Shown here: positions 8,689-16,905 of the stretch, in pieces
Position numbering within the stretch: position 1 is the stretch's first letter
Layout of the letters: the number at the start of each line of letters is the position of its first letter
From: Paraburkholderia acidicola
GTDB taxonomy: Bacteria > Pseudomonadota > Gammaproteobacteria > Burkholderiales > Burkholderiaceae
Assembly: GCF_002362315.1 (NCBI RefSeq)
Contig: NZ_MTZV01000004.1
Span: forward strand, 1,240,001-1,304,000
Reading direction: 5' to 3'
Length of the DNA: 64,000 nucleotides
The notes under the pieces: generated by a model
The model's input: only the letters and a program-made list of their open reading frames with translations
Told to the model about the DNA's origin: nothing
The model's database searches: none
Position numbers and translations under genes: made by a program

Positions 8689-9688
8689 TTCGTTGCGCAA
8701 CGACAGCGCAGCTCAGCTTTCTACTGCAAACGCAGCCGCACCTGCGGTAGCGGTGAAGAAACGCCATCGGCTCACGATCCAGCGCGAGATCGCCGTGCTG
8801 CTCGCAATGCTCGTCTTCAATCTGATCTTCACGCCGCACTTCTGGTCGCTGCAGACCTTCAACGTGAACCTGACCCAGGTCGTGACGATCGTGATCGTCG
8901 GCATCGGCATGACGCTGGTGGTCGCGACGGGGGGGATCGATCTGTCGGTGGGGGCATCGATGGCGATCGCCGGTGCGCTTGCGCCGATGCTCTTCATGCA
9001 CATCGGCGGCGCCCTTGGTATTGCGCTCGCGTTCGTGTTGCCGGTGCTGGCCGCAGCGGTATGCGGCACGTTCAACGGGTTGCTCGTCACGCGATTATCG
9101 GTGCAGCCGATAGTCGCCACGTTAGTGCTGTTTATCGCCGGGCGCGGTATTGCGCAAGTCGTCACCGACGGGAGCCTGCAGGCGTTCGACAACCCTGCGT
9201 TCCAGTGGATCGCGCTCGGCAAGGTCGCGGGCGTGCCGTTCCAGGTGCTGCTGATGTTCGCGCTCGTCGCGCTGTTCGCGTGGATCGTGCGCAAGACGCT
9301 GTTCGGGCAGTACCTGCTCGTCACCGGCGGCAACGAGAAAGCCGCGTATCTGTGCGGCATTCCGACTGCGCGCACGAAGCTGATCGCGTACACGATCTGC
9401 GCGGCGCTCGCGGGCCTTGCGGGCCTGATTTCGATTTCGGTGAATTCGTCGTCCGATGCGAATGTGGTCGGGCTCGGCATTGAACTCGATGCGATCGCGG
9501 CCGTCGCGGTGGGTGGTACGGCGTTGACGGGCGGCAAGGCATATATCGGCGGCACGCTGATCGGTGCGCTGATCATCCAGTTGCTGCGTTACACGCTGCT
9601 CGCGCACGGCATCCCTGATGCGGCGGCGCTCGTCGTGAAGGCCGCGATCATCGTCGCGGCGGTGTATGTGCAGCGGCGCTCGCGCTAA
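8678..9688 (+). CDS. Sugar ABC transporter permease, YtfT-like
   Basis: 336 residues, highly hydrophobic, BPD_transp_2 family. The family loop GMTLVVATGGIDLSVGASMAIAG is present, as is the cytoplasmic EAA-like stretch GNEKAAYLCGIPTARTKL. The ATG at 8678 has a CGGAGGAC ribosome-binding site inside the end of the ATPase gene and overlaps it by 11 bp, indicating translational coupling. It is one half of the heterodimeric inner-membrane channel; the other half is encoded immediately downstream. Confidence 0.9.
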   Translation: MAHDSLRNDSAAQLSTANAAAPAVAVKKRHRLTIQREIAVLLAMLVFNLIFTPHFWSLQTFNVNLTQVVTIVIVGIGMTLVVATGGIDLSVGASMAIAGALAPMLFMHIGGALGIALAFVLPVLAAAVCGTFNGLLVTRLSVQPIVATLVLFIAGRGIAQVVTDGSLQAFDNPAFQWIALGKVAGVPFQVLLMFALVALFAWIVRKTLFGQYLLVTGGNEKAAYLCGIPTARTKLIAYTICAALAGLAGLISISVNSSSDANVVGLGIELDAIAAVAVGGTALTGGKAYIGGTLIGALIIQLLRYTLLAHGIPDAAALVVKAAIIVAAVYVQRRSR

Positions 9689-9728
9689 CTGACATCGCCC
9701 AGCCACGACGCTCCAGGAATTGATCCCG

Positions 9729-10688
9729 ATGAAAAAGAACCTGCCCATCCTGATCGCGCTCGCCGCGCTCGTCGTATTCGGTGTCGTGCGCTATCCCGAC
9801 TTTGCCTCGGCATACAACCTCACGACCATCTGGCGCTACAACTCGATGTTCGCGCTGATCTCGATCGGCATGGCGTTCGTGATCATCACCGGCGGTATCG
9901 ATCTGTCGGTCGGCACGGTTGCGGCGCTCGCCAGCGTCGTCGCGGCGCTGACGAGCCCGTGGGGCGGTTGGGTCGCCGTGCTCGCCGGTGCGGCTGCAGG
10001 TGCCGCGGTCGGCGTGCTGAACGGGCTGATCATCACGCGACTGAGGATCCTGCCGTTCATCACGACGCTCGCGACCAGCCTCGGCGCGCACGGCGTGGCG
10101 TTGCTGCTGGGCAAGAACGACGCGGTGTCGATCGCCGCCGATTCGAACTTCGGCAACTTCGGTCAGGGCGATCTGTTCGGCCTGCCGATTCCTGGGCTCG
10201 TCGCACTTGCGGCCGCGATCGCGGGCTGGCTCGCGCTGCGCAGTACGCGCTTTGGACGGCATTCGCTGGCGATCGGCGGCAGCGAGGAAGCCGCACGGTT
10301 GATGGGGCTCAACGTCGATCGCACGCTGGTCATGGCCTATGCCGTGAGCGGTCTGCTCGCGGGTCTCGCGGGTGTGATTCTCGCCGCGCAGTTCGGCGCC
10401 GGGCAGCCGAATGAAGGCGTCGGCTGGGAGCTGTTCGCGATCTCGGCGGTGGTGCTCGGCGGCACGCTGCTCACTGGTGGCGAAGGGTCGATCGCGATGA
10501 CGATTGCTGGCGTGGCGCTACTTGGCCTCGTGTTCAATCTGCTGAACTTCGAGAATGGGCTGGGCTTCGTCAGTCTTTCTGCGTACTGGCAATCGGTGAT
10601 ACGCGGCGTGTTCCTGCTGCTCGTGATCGTGCTGCAGGCGCGGGTGCTAAAGCAACGTGGGCGAAAGACGGTGGCGGCCGGAGGGTAG
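9729..10688 (+). CDS. Sugar ABC transporter permease, YjfF-like
   Basis: 319 residues, a second BPD_transp_2 permease paralogous to the preceding one (GMAFVIITGGIDLSVGTVAALAS, then GGSEEAARLMGLNVDRTL). Two distinct permeases in succession are typical of ytfT-yjfF, whereas ribose and xylose importers usually have one. The ATG at 9729 is preceded by CAGGA; a TTG three codons upstream is less likely. This ends the importer operon. No kinase, aldolase or isomerase for the sugar follows. Confidence 0.9.
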   Translation: MKKNLPILIALAALVVFGVVRYPDFASAYNLTTIWRYNSMFALISIGMAFVIITGGIDLSVGTVAALASVVAALTSPWGGWVAVLAGAAAGAAVGVLNGLIITRLRILPFITTLATSLGAHGVALLLGKNDAVSIAADSNFGNFGQGDLFGLPIPGLVALAAAIAGWLALRSTRFGRHSLAIGGSEEAARLMGLNVDRTLVMAYAVSGLLAGLAGVILAAQFGAGQPNEGVGWELFAISAVVLGGTLLTGGEGSIAMTIAGVALLGLVFNLLNFENGLGFVSLSAYWQSVIRGVFLLLVIVLQARVLKQRGRKTVAAGG

Positions 10689-10881
10689 GCGCCCGGACTA
10701 CGCGCGTGCGGATTGCGGCGGCAGGTTCCGTGCAGGCTGTTCGAGCTGACTCGGGCACAACATCCAGCACGACAACCCCGCACGCCCATGCCGACAACTG
10801 GCATGACGGCCACGCCTCACCCGGGTAAGATCGCCTTTCCTTCCCCGAGCGGCTGCCGTCCGCGCAACACCGCCAATCGAC

Positions 10882-11526
10882 ATGCACCAGCCCTACGTTC
10901 TGATCCTGCTGCAGATCGCCGCCGTCTACCTCGTCGCGACGATCAGCCCCGGCCCGAACTTCTTCATGATCACCCAGCTGTCGCTCGCCGGGCGGCGCGG
11001 GCTCGGCGCGGTGTCCGCACTCGGTGTCGGCACGGCCTCGGCGATCTGGGTCGCGCTCGCGATGCTCGGGCTCGCCACGGTGCTGCAGAAAATCGACTGG
11101 CTGTATAACGGCATCCGCCTCGCGGGTGCGCTGTATCTGATCTACTTCGGCATCAAGCTGCTGCGCGCGAGCATGCGGCGCGACGATGCCTCCGCGCCGG
11201 TTGCCGCGCCGCCGCCCGAGGCGACGCCGCAAGCGTATTTCCGCGCCTGGCGCTCGGGCTTGTTCACCTGTCTCACGAATCCGAAATCCTGTGCGTTCTG
11301 GACCAGCGTCTTCGCGACCATGTTCCCTCCGCACCCGCCGGTCTGGTTCTACGGCGTCGTACTCGCGATGATCGCGACGATGTCGGTGAGCTGGTACGGC
11401 AGCGTTGCCCTGATGTTCGCCACCGAGCGCACGCAGCGCGGCTACCGGCGGCTGCGTCGGCCGATCGACGGCATATGTGGCGCGGTGCTGGTCGGCCTCG
11501 GGGCGAAACTGGCGGCGGACAGCTAG
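10882..11526 (+). CDS. LysE/RhtB family amino-acid exporter
   Basis: 214 residues, about six membrane segments. It has the family N-terminus (YLVATISPGPNFFMITQLSLAGRRGLGAVSALGVGTASAIW) with the SPGPN motif, and a mid-protein GLFTCLTNPKSCAFWTSVF matching the conserved LNPK region. Members export amino acids such as lysine, threonine or homoserine lactones across the inner membrane by proton exchange; the substrate here is not determined. It stands alone: there is a 193-bp gap on the left without recognisable features and no adjacent LysG/ArgP-type regulator. Confidence 0.88.
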   Translation: MHQPYVLILLQIAAVYLVATISPGPNFFMITQLSLAGRRGLGAVSALGVGTASAIWVALAMLGLATVLQKIDWLYNGIRLAGALYLIYFGIKLLRASMRRDDASAPVAAPPPEATPQAYFRAWRSGLFTCLTNPKSCAFWTSVFATMFPPHPPVWFYGVVLAMIATMSVSWYGSVALMFATERTQRGYRRLRRPIDGICGAVLVGLGAKLAADS

Positions 11527-11897
11527 GCAGGTTCAGGGCAGCAAATCACCGGGGTGGTCGGCTCAGCGACCGGGCGCCGAGCCCCATCCCTACAAGGGCA
11601 CCGCTCATCGAGCGTGGAAATCGCCGCTTTCCAGGCGTTTCTCCATTAGATTCAAGGCCTTTGCCGTCCCGCCAGCAGGGTCAATGCTGCGCCGCACGAC
11701 CGCTTTCGGTATCATCGCAAGATTCCGCGGCACCCCGCCTCACGCCCCGCCCAGTCACCGCCCAGCGACCCACCGGCAGCAGGCGCGGTAGAATGGCGGA
11801 TTGCGCATCGCTCCCATTTCCGCATGCGCGCATGCATCGCCCTTGCCGTGCCCGACGTCCAGTCCATCTGGCCGCCTTCTTTTTTGCACCCAAAGCC
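11527..11897. other. Intergenic region upstream of ferredoxin-NADP reductase, with -10-like box
   Basis: No gene is supported here. A TAGAAT box at 11789-11794, followed by GGCGG, fits the TAxAAT -10 pattern common in this lineage and would give a leader of roughly 100 nt for the reductase. No convincing -35 or terminator for the LysE gene is visible. Confidence 0.4.
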
Positions 11898-12668
11898 ATG
11901 AGCAACCTGACTCACCAAACCGTTCTGAGCGTCCACCACTGGACCGACACGCTGTTCAGCTTCACCTGCACGCGCGACCCCGCACTGCGCTTCGAAAACG
12001 GCCAGTTCACGATGGTCGGCCTCGAAGTCGCCGGCAAACCGCTGATCCGCGCCTACAGCATGGCGAGCGCCAACTACGAAGAACATCTCGAGTTCCTCAG
12101 CATCAAGGTGCAGGACGGTCCGCTGACGTCGCGTCTGCAGCATCTGAAGGTGGGCGACCAGGTGTTGATCGGCAAGAAGCCGACCGGCACGCTGATGGCC
12201 GATAACCTGCTGCCCGGCAAGACGCTGTGGCTGCTGTCCACAGGCACGGGCCTCGCGCCGTTCATGTCGATCATCAAGGACCCGGAAGTGTACGAGCGCT
12301 ACGAGAAGGTGGTGCTCACGCATACGTGCCGCTTTGTCGACGAGCTCGCGTACAAGGAATACATCACCGAAGACCTGCACAACCACGAGTACCTCGGCGA
12401 AGTCGTCCGCGAAAAGCTCGTGTACTACCCGACGGTCACACGCGAAACATTCCAGAACCGCGGCCGCATCACCGAACTGATCGACACGAAAAAGCTCTTC
12501 GAAGACCTCGATGTGCAGCCGTTCTCGGTCGAACGCGACCGTGTGATGCTGTGCGGCAGCCCGCACATGCTGCGCGACACGCGCGAACTGCTCGACAGCC
12601 TTGGGTTCAAGGAAGGCAGCAACAACGAGCCGGGGCATTACGTCGTGGAAAAAGCGTTCGTCGGCTGA
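11898..12668 (+). CDS. fpr: Ferredoxin--NADP+ reductase
   Basis: 256 residues, the usual length of bacterial subclass-I FPR enzymes. The FAD domain has RAYSMASANYEEHLEFLSIKV (the RxYS motif with an S/A-N context). The NADP domain has LLSTGTGLAPFMSI and VMLCGSPHMLRDT, and the chain ends VVEKAFVG as in Azotobacter/Rhodobacter-type FPRs. The enzyme moves electrons between NADPH and ferredoxin or flavodoxin in the cytoplasm, often for oxidative-stress or Fe-S maintenance. The start is the ATG at 11898; the frame is open upstream but non-homologous. A strong terminator follows. Confidence 0.93.
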   Translation: MSNLTHQTVLSVHHWTDTLFSFTCTRDPALRFENGQFTMVGLEVAGKPLIRAYSMASANYEEHLEFLSIKVQDGPLTSRLQHLKVGDQVLIGKKPTGTLMADNLLPGKTLWLLSTGTGLAPFMSIIKDPEVYERYEKVVLTHTCRFVDELAYKEYITEDLHNHEYLGEVVREKLVYYPTVTRETFQNRGRITELIDTKKLFEDLDVQPFSVERDRVMLCGSPHMLRDTRELLDSLGFKEGSNNEPGHYVVEKAFVG

Positions 12669-12733
12669 GGCCGGCAACGGCAACGCTCGCAGCGAAACTG
12701 CTGCCGGGGCCCTTGCGGCCCCTTCGTCACCGC

Positions 12734-12760
12734 AAAACCGGAGCCTCGCGCTCCGGTTTT
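12734..12760 (+). terminator. Rho-independent terminator of fpr
   Basis: A perfect 11-bp stem, AAAACCGGAGC and GCTCCGGTTTT with a 5-base loop, ends in a T-run (12757-12761). It lies 66 bp after the fpr stop. Confidence 0.9.
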
Positions 12761-12972
12761 TGTTTGTGCGGCGCCATCGGCGCGCCTCTACAGGCAGCAA
12801 TCGGCGCAGTTACAAATTCGTCCTCAAAATTTAACCTTTCTTGTCGGCGTTTTTCTGACATCCCACTCTTTGACAAACCTTATGTTTTACGCGAAGACCA
12901 CGCGCTAAGCCTTGCCACATAGGCATTTCTAGTTTTTTTCAGATATCATCGCGGCTCAGCGACGATAGTGGC

Positions 12973-13058
12973 AACCCTCACCAGGGTTAGATCCGATTTG
13001 TTGCGAAATGTAAATTTCGTTACGCTCCAACGTAACAATTGTCCGTCAAGTTGTACAA
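12973..13058. promoter_or_regulatory. Cluster of short inverted repeats upstream of the two-component operon
   Basis: Within an unusually AT-rich 400-bp stretch there are four successive dyads: AACCCT-N4-AGGGTT (12973-12988), GAAAT-N4-ATTTC (13005-13018), GTTACG-N6-CGTAAC (13019-13036) and the palindrome TTGTACAA (13051-13058). They could be operators or leader structure for the histidine kinase gene 33 bp downstream. No function is established. Confidence 0.45.
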
Positions 13059-13090
13059 GTAACGGGCATGTCTGGGGGCTAGAGGTTCGC

Positions 13091-13924
13091 ATGCGTTCTT
13101 TTGTCTGCACCGCCGATGACGAAATCGTCCGACTGCGTGAACGCGTGCGCGAACTGGCCGCCGAACTCGTCGGCGCGCAGGAAGCCGCACGCCGCCATCT
13201 CGCGCGCGAACTGCATGACGGCGTGGGCGCCGAACTGACCGCCACCCGCTTCGCGCTTGCCGGTGTCGACACCTGGCTACCCGCCGATGCCCCGCCGCAA
13301 TGCGCGGCCGCCCTTGCCGTCGCGAACCGCTCGCTCGACGCCGCCTGCGCAGCGACACGCCAGGCGGTCGCCGGTTTGCATGCGCCATCGCTGGATGCGG
13401 GCATCGTCGCGACGCTCGCGCAATGGGCCGGCAGCTTCGCGACCCGCACCAGCCTCCGCACGAGCTTCGTCTGTACCGCCGACGTGCGCCTCACCCGCCT
13501 TCCCACCGACGCGACGCTAGCGGTGTTCCGCGTCGCCCAGGAAGCGCTGAACAACACCGCCCGGCACGCGCGCGCATCGTGTGCGAACGTGCGCATCGAG
13601 ACCAATCGGCGGTATCTGACACTGGCCATCAGCGACGACGGTATCGGCCTGCCGCGCGATGCGCGCCGCCGTCGCGGCGAAGCGCAAGGTCATTTCGGCG
13701 TCGCCGGTATGCGGGCGCGCTGCGAAGCGTTCGGCGGCACGCTGCGCGTGAGCAGCGCGCGCGAACCGGCGGACGGCAAAGCACGCGGCACGACGGTGCG
13801 CGCACGTTTTGCGTGGGACGCGCTACTCGCGCTTACATCGCCGCTCACACCGTACACGTCGCACGCATCGCACGCTCCGTCGCACGCCGCCGCGCGGCGC
13901 TCAAGTGCAGGCAGATCGTCATGA
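13091..13924 (+). CDS. Soluble NarL-type sensor histidine kinase (HisKA_3/HATPase)
   Basis: 277 residues. A short N-terminal coiled-coil (about 10-35) leads into the HisKA_3 dimerisation helix AARRHLARELHDGVGAELT with phospho-acceptor His42. The ATPase domain follows, with N-box QEALNNTARHARA, G1 SDDGIGLP and G2 HFGVAGMRARCEAFGG. There are no membrane segments and essentially no sensor domain, so it must sense a cytoplasmic signal or work with another protein. The last about 25 residues (Ser/His/Ala-rich) lie outside the ATPase fold. The start is the ATG at 13091 after AGAGG; the stop overlaps the next ATG (ATGA). Confidence 0.88.
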   Translation: MRSFVCTADDEIVRLRERVRELAAELVGAQEAARRHLARELHDGVGAELTATRFALAGVDTWLPADAPPQCAAALAVANRSLDAACAATRQAVAGLHAPSLDAGIVATLAQWAGSFATRTSLRTSFVCTADVRLTRLPTDATLAVFRVAQEALNNTARHARASCANVRIETNRRYLTLAISDDGIGLPRDARRRRGEAQGHFGVAGMRARCEAFGGTLRVSSAREPADGKARGTTVRARFAWDALLALTSPLTPYTSHASHAPSHAAARRSSAGRSS

Positions 13925-14577
13925 GCCTGCGCATTCTGCTCGCCGACGATCACGCCGTCGTCCGCCAGGGCGTCCGCCATCTGCTGCTCGACCGCGGCAT
14001 CGCCATCGAAGTCGCCGAAGCGCAAACCGGCGCCGAAGCCGTCACGAGCGCCGCGAAGCAGATCTACGACGTGATCCTGCTGGACATCTCGCTGCCCGAC
14101 ATGAACGGCGTCGAGGTGCTCAAGCGGATCAAGCGCAAGGCACCGCGCGTGCCGGTGCTGATGTTCTCGATGTATCGCGAGGATCAGTACGCGGTGCGGG
14201 CGCTGAAGGCCGGCGCGGCGGGCTATCTGTCGAAAACCGTCGATGCCGCCCAGATGATCGGCGCGATCCAGCAGGTCGCCGCCGGCCGCAAGTACGTGAG
14301 CCCCGCGATGGCCGAGGCGCTCGCGAACTATGTGTCGTTCGACGGCGAACAGCTGCCGCATGAAAAGCTCTCCGACCGCGAATACCAGACGCTGTGCATG
14401 CTCGCCTCGGGCCAGCGGCTGACCGACATCGCGCAGACGCTGTCGCTGTCGGTCAAGACGGTCAGCGTGTACCGCACGCGGCTGCTGGAGAAGATGCGTC
14501 TCAGCAATAACGCCGAACTCACCTTCTATGTGATGAGCAACCGCCTCGTCGATCTGAATCCAGCGATGACCGCCTGA
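13921..14577 (+). CDS. NarL/FixJ family response regulator
   Basis: 218 residues. The receiver domain has the acidic pocket LADD (8-10), phospho-acceptor Asp55 in LLDISLPD, and the KAGAAGYLSK lysine loop. It is followed by a LuxR-type helix-turn-helix (LSDREYQTLCMLASGQRLTDIAQTLSLSVKTVSVYRTRLLEKM). It starts at the ATGA overlap with the kinase gene, so kinase and regulator are translationally coupled and almost certainly partners. The targets are unknown; the dyads upstream of the kinase gene are candidates for autoregulation. Confidence 0.93.
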   Translation: MSLRILLADDHAVVRQGVRHLLLDRGIAIEVAEAQTGAEAVTSAAKQIYDVILLDISLPDMNGVEVLKRIKRKAPRVPVLMFSMYREDQYAVRALKAGAAGYLSKTVDAAQMIGAIQQVAAGRKYVSPAMAEALANYVSFDGEQLPHEKLSDREYQTLCMLASGQRLTDIAQTLSLSVKTVSVYRTRLLEKMRLSNNAELTFYVMSNRLVDLNPAMTA

Positions 14578-14681
14578 GTGAGTCTTCCCTAACCTCGCGC
14601 GGCAATGCCGCTGCGCCTCCGGTCTCGCAAAGCCCACACCGCGATACGCGTTCCCGCGCAAGCGCGCGGCCCTACATCCGC

Positions 14682-14687
14682 TAGAAT
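14682..14687 (+). promoter_or_regulatory. -10-like box upstream of the amino-acid permease
   Basis: TAGAAT, in the CTAGAATTGACGG context frequent in this group, lies 56 bp upstream of the permease ATG. No clear -35 hexamer is visible. Confidence 0.35.
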
Positions 14688-14743
14688 TGACGGTTTCCCG
14701 ACATTCGGCGCGCAATAAGCGTGCTTTACAGGAGACCTCGCCA

Positions 14744-16141
14744 ATGTCCCTCTTCCGCAAGAAGAACGTCGAGCAGATGCTCGCCGGCGCCCAGAGCGCC
14801 GGACTCAAGAAAGCGCTCGGCGCACTCGATCTGACCTTCCTCGGTGTCGGCGCGATCATCGGTACCGGCATTTTCGTGCTGACCGGCACGGGCGCCGTGC
14901 AGGCCGGCCCGGCGCTGATGCTGTCGTTCCTCATCGCGGCAGTGGCGTGCGGTTTCGCCGCGCTGGCCTACGCGGAATTCGCCTCGACGATTCCGGTGGC
15001 CGGCTCGATCTATACATATTCGTATGCGACGCTCGGCGAACTGGCCGCGTGGATCATCGGTTGGGATCTGATGCTCGAATATGGGCTCGCCACTTCTGCG
15101 GTATCGGTGGGCTGGTCGGGCTATCTGCAGTCGCTGCTGCATGGCTTCGGCATCTCGCTGCCCGCTGTGCTGACCGCCGCGCCCGGCGCAGTACCGGGCA
15201 CCCACACGCTGTTCAACCTGCCAGCCTTCCTCGTGATGATGGCGATTACCGCGCTGCTGTCGGTCGGCGTGCGTGAATCGACGCGTGTGAACAACATCAT
15301 GGTCTCGATCAAGGTCGTCGTCGTGCTGCTGGTCATCGCGGTAGGCGTCTTCCACGTCACGCCCGCGAACTGGCATCCGTTCATGCCGAACGGCTGGAAT
15401 GGCGTGTTCGGCGCCGCTGCCGTGATGTTCTTCGCGTTTATCGGCTTCGATGCGGTCTCGTCGGCGGCAGAGGAAGTGAAGAATCCGAAGCGCGATCTGC
15501 CGGTCGGCATCATCGCGTCGCTGGGCGTGTGCGCAGTGCTGTACGTGGCGGTCGCGGCCGTGGTGACCGGCATCGTGCCGTACGCGCAGTTCGCCAACAT
15601 CTCGCACCCGGTGTCGTACGCGCTGCAGGTGGCCGGCCAGCCCTGGGTGGCGGGCTTTATCGATCTCGGCGCCGTGCTCGGCATGCTGACCGTGATTCTC
15701 GTGATGGCCTACGGCCAGACCCGCGTGATCTTCGCGATGTCGCGCGACGGGTTGCTGCCCGCGGTGCTGTCGCGCGTGCACCCGCGCTTTGCGACGCCGT
15801 TCTTCACGACGTGGCTGGTCGGCATCTTCTTCGGCCTGATCGGCGCACTGGTGCCGCTGAACGTGCTGGCCGAGCTGATCAACATCGGCACGCTTGCGGC
15901 ATTCTCGATGGTGTCGATCGCTGTGCTGATTTTGCGCAAGACGCATCCGGAACTGCCGCGCGCATTCCGTTGCCCCGGTGTACCGGTCGTGCCGGTGCTG
16001 GCCGTCGCGTCGTGCCTGTTCCTGATGCTCAACCTGCAACTGATCACGTGGATCGCGTTCGTCGCGTGGCTCGTGATCGGCATGGTGATTTACTTCGGTT
16101 ATTCGCGACGCCATTCGAAGCTGGCCGAGGGCAATCGCTAA
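14744..16141 (+). CDS. APC family amino-acid permease
   Basis: 465 residues with about 12 hydrophobic segments. It has the APC signature GALDLTFLGVGAIIGTGIFVLTGTGA in TM1 and AFIGFDAVSSAAEEVKNPKRDLP in the TM6-7 region, as in the CAT/YfnA-type subgroup. These import amino acids by proton symport across the inner membrane; cationic or neutral substrates are both known for this branch. The start is the ATG at 14744 with AGGAGA upstream, 57 bases inside a longer open frame. It appears monocistronic. Confidence 0.9.
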   Translation: MSLFRKKNVEQMLAGAQSAGLKKALGALDLTFLGVGAIIGTGIFVLTGTGAVQAGPALMLSFLIAAVACGFAALAYAEFASTIPVAGSIYTYSYATLGELAAWIIGWDLMLEYGLATSAVSVGWSGYLQSLLHGFGISLPAVLTAAPGAVPGTHTLFNLPAFLVMMAITALLSVGVRESTRVNNIMVSIKVVVVLLVIAVGVFHVTPANWHPFMPNGWNGVFGAAAVMFFAFIGFDAVSSAAEEVKNPKRDLPVGIIASLGVCAVLYVAVAAVVTGIVPYAQFANISHPVSYALQVAGQPWVAGFIDLGAVLGMLTVILVMAYGQTRVIFAMSRDGLLPAVLSRVHPRFATPFFTTWLVGIFFGLIGALVPLNVLAELINIGTLAAFSMVSIAVLILRKTHPELPRAFRCPGVPVVPVLAVASCLFLMLNLQLITWIAFVAWLVIGMVIYFGYSRRHSKLAEGNR

Positions 16142-16176
16142 GGCTCAGCGCGCTTCACAGACGCGGTCCCGGCAGT

Positions 16177-16202
16177 GCCGGTGCATGTCGACTTGCACCG
16201 GC
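16177..16202 (+). other. Hairpin after the amino-acid permease gene
   Basis: A perfect 9-bp stem (GCCGGTGCA 16177-16185, TGCACCGGC 16194-16202, 8-base loop) without a T-run. It may help end or stabilise the permease message, but it is not a classical intrinsic terminator. Confidence 0.35.
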
Positions 16203-16317
16203 CGGTTCATAATCGCCACAGTCCCACCGCGTCCGGCCGCGCTCTCGCGCCGCTCGCGCAGGTGCCGCGTGTTTCTCGCACCGTCGTTCGAACCACGCCA
16301 TCCGGAGGAACCCCGTC

Positions 16318-16905
16318 ATGGAACTGACTGAGAGCTACACGCTGCCCGTCTCCCAGCAGCGCGCCTGGGAAGCGCTCAACGACACGACGATCCTGCGTGC
16401 CTCGATTCCCGGCTGCGACCACATCGAAGTGGAACAGGAAAACGTGTTCGCCCTGTCGATGAGCCTCACAGTCGGCCCGGTGAAAGTGCACTTCAAAGGC
16501 CGCTTGCGCCTCACCGATATCGACGCGCCGCGCGCCTATACGATCGTTTTCGAAGGTCAGGGCGGGACCGCCGGCTTCGGTAGCGGCGCCGCGCATATCA
16601 CCCTCGAACCCGCAGATAACGGCGCCACGAAGCTCTCATACACAGCCAGCGCGCACATGGGCGGTAAGCTCGCGCAGATCGGCTCGCGGATCCTCGGCGG
16701 TGCAGTCCGCAAGATCGTGGGCGAATTTTTTCGCCGCTTCGGTGAACAGGTGAGCGGCGCGCGTACTGCGCCGGTGGCCGACACGACAGCCGATGCTGCG
16801 GCACAATTGCACGATTCCGCGAACCGGTCCGCCAACGGCGACCCGGTGGACGAGCCTCAACCGGAGGGGAAGAAATCATGGACAGCGTGGATCTCGAAGT
16901 CCTGA
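16318..16905 (+). CDS. CoxG/SRPBCC family protein (carbon monoxide dehydrogenase subunit G-like)
   Basis: 195 residues. The N-terminal about 145 residues match the CoxG family: MELTESYTLPVSQQRAWEALNDTTILRASIPGCDHIE, then FKGRLRLTDIDAPRAYTIVFEGQGGTAGFGSGAAHI. It ends in a low-complexity linker and a C-terminal SWTAWISKS tail, similar to tails that tether CoxG to the membrane. In Oligotropha-type CO oxidisers CoxG recruits the molybdoenzyme to the cytoplasmic membrane. The gene overlaps the XdhC-family gene by 28 bp, so the two act together, but no CoxMSL or Xdh structural genes are in this window. A GGAGGA site precedes the ATG. Confidence 0.85.
   Translation: MELTESYTLPVSQQRAWEALNDTTILRASIPGCDHIEVEQENVFALSMSLTVGPVKVHFKGRLRLTDIDAPRAYTIVFEGQGGTAGFGSGAAHITLEPADNGATKLSYTASAHMGGKLAQIGSRILGGAVRKIVGEFFRRFGEQVSGARTAPVADTTADAAAQLHDSANRSANGDPVDEPQPEGKKSWTAWISKS

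Noticed and set aside
16177..16202. Intrinsic terminator after the amino-acid permease gene
   Set aside because: The stem is perfect but no T-run follows, so it is listed as a hairpin only.
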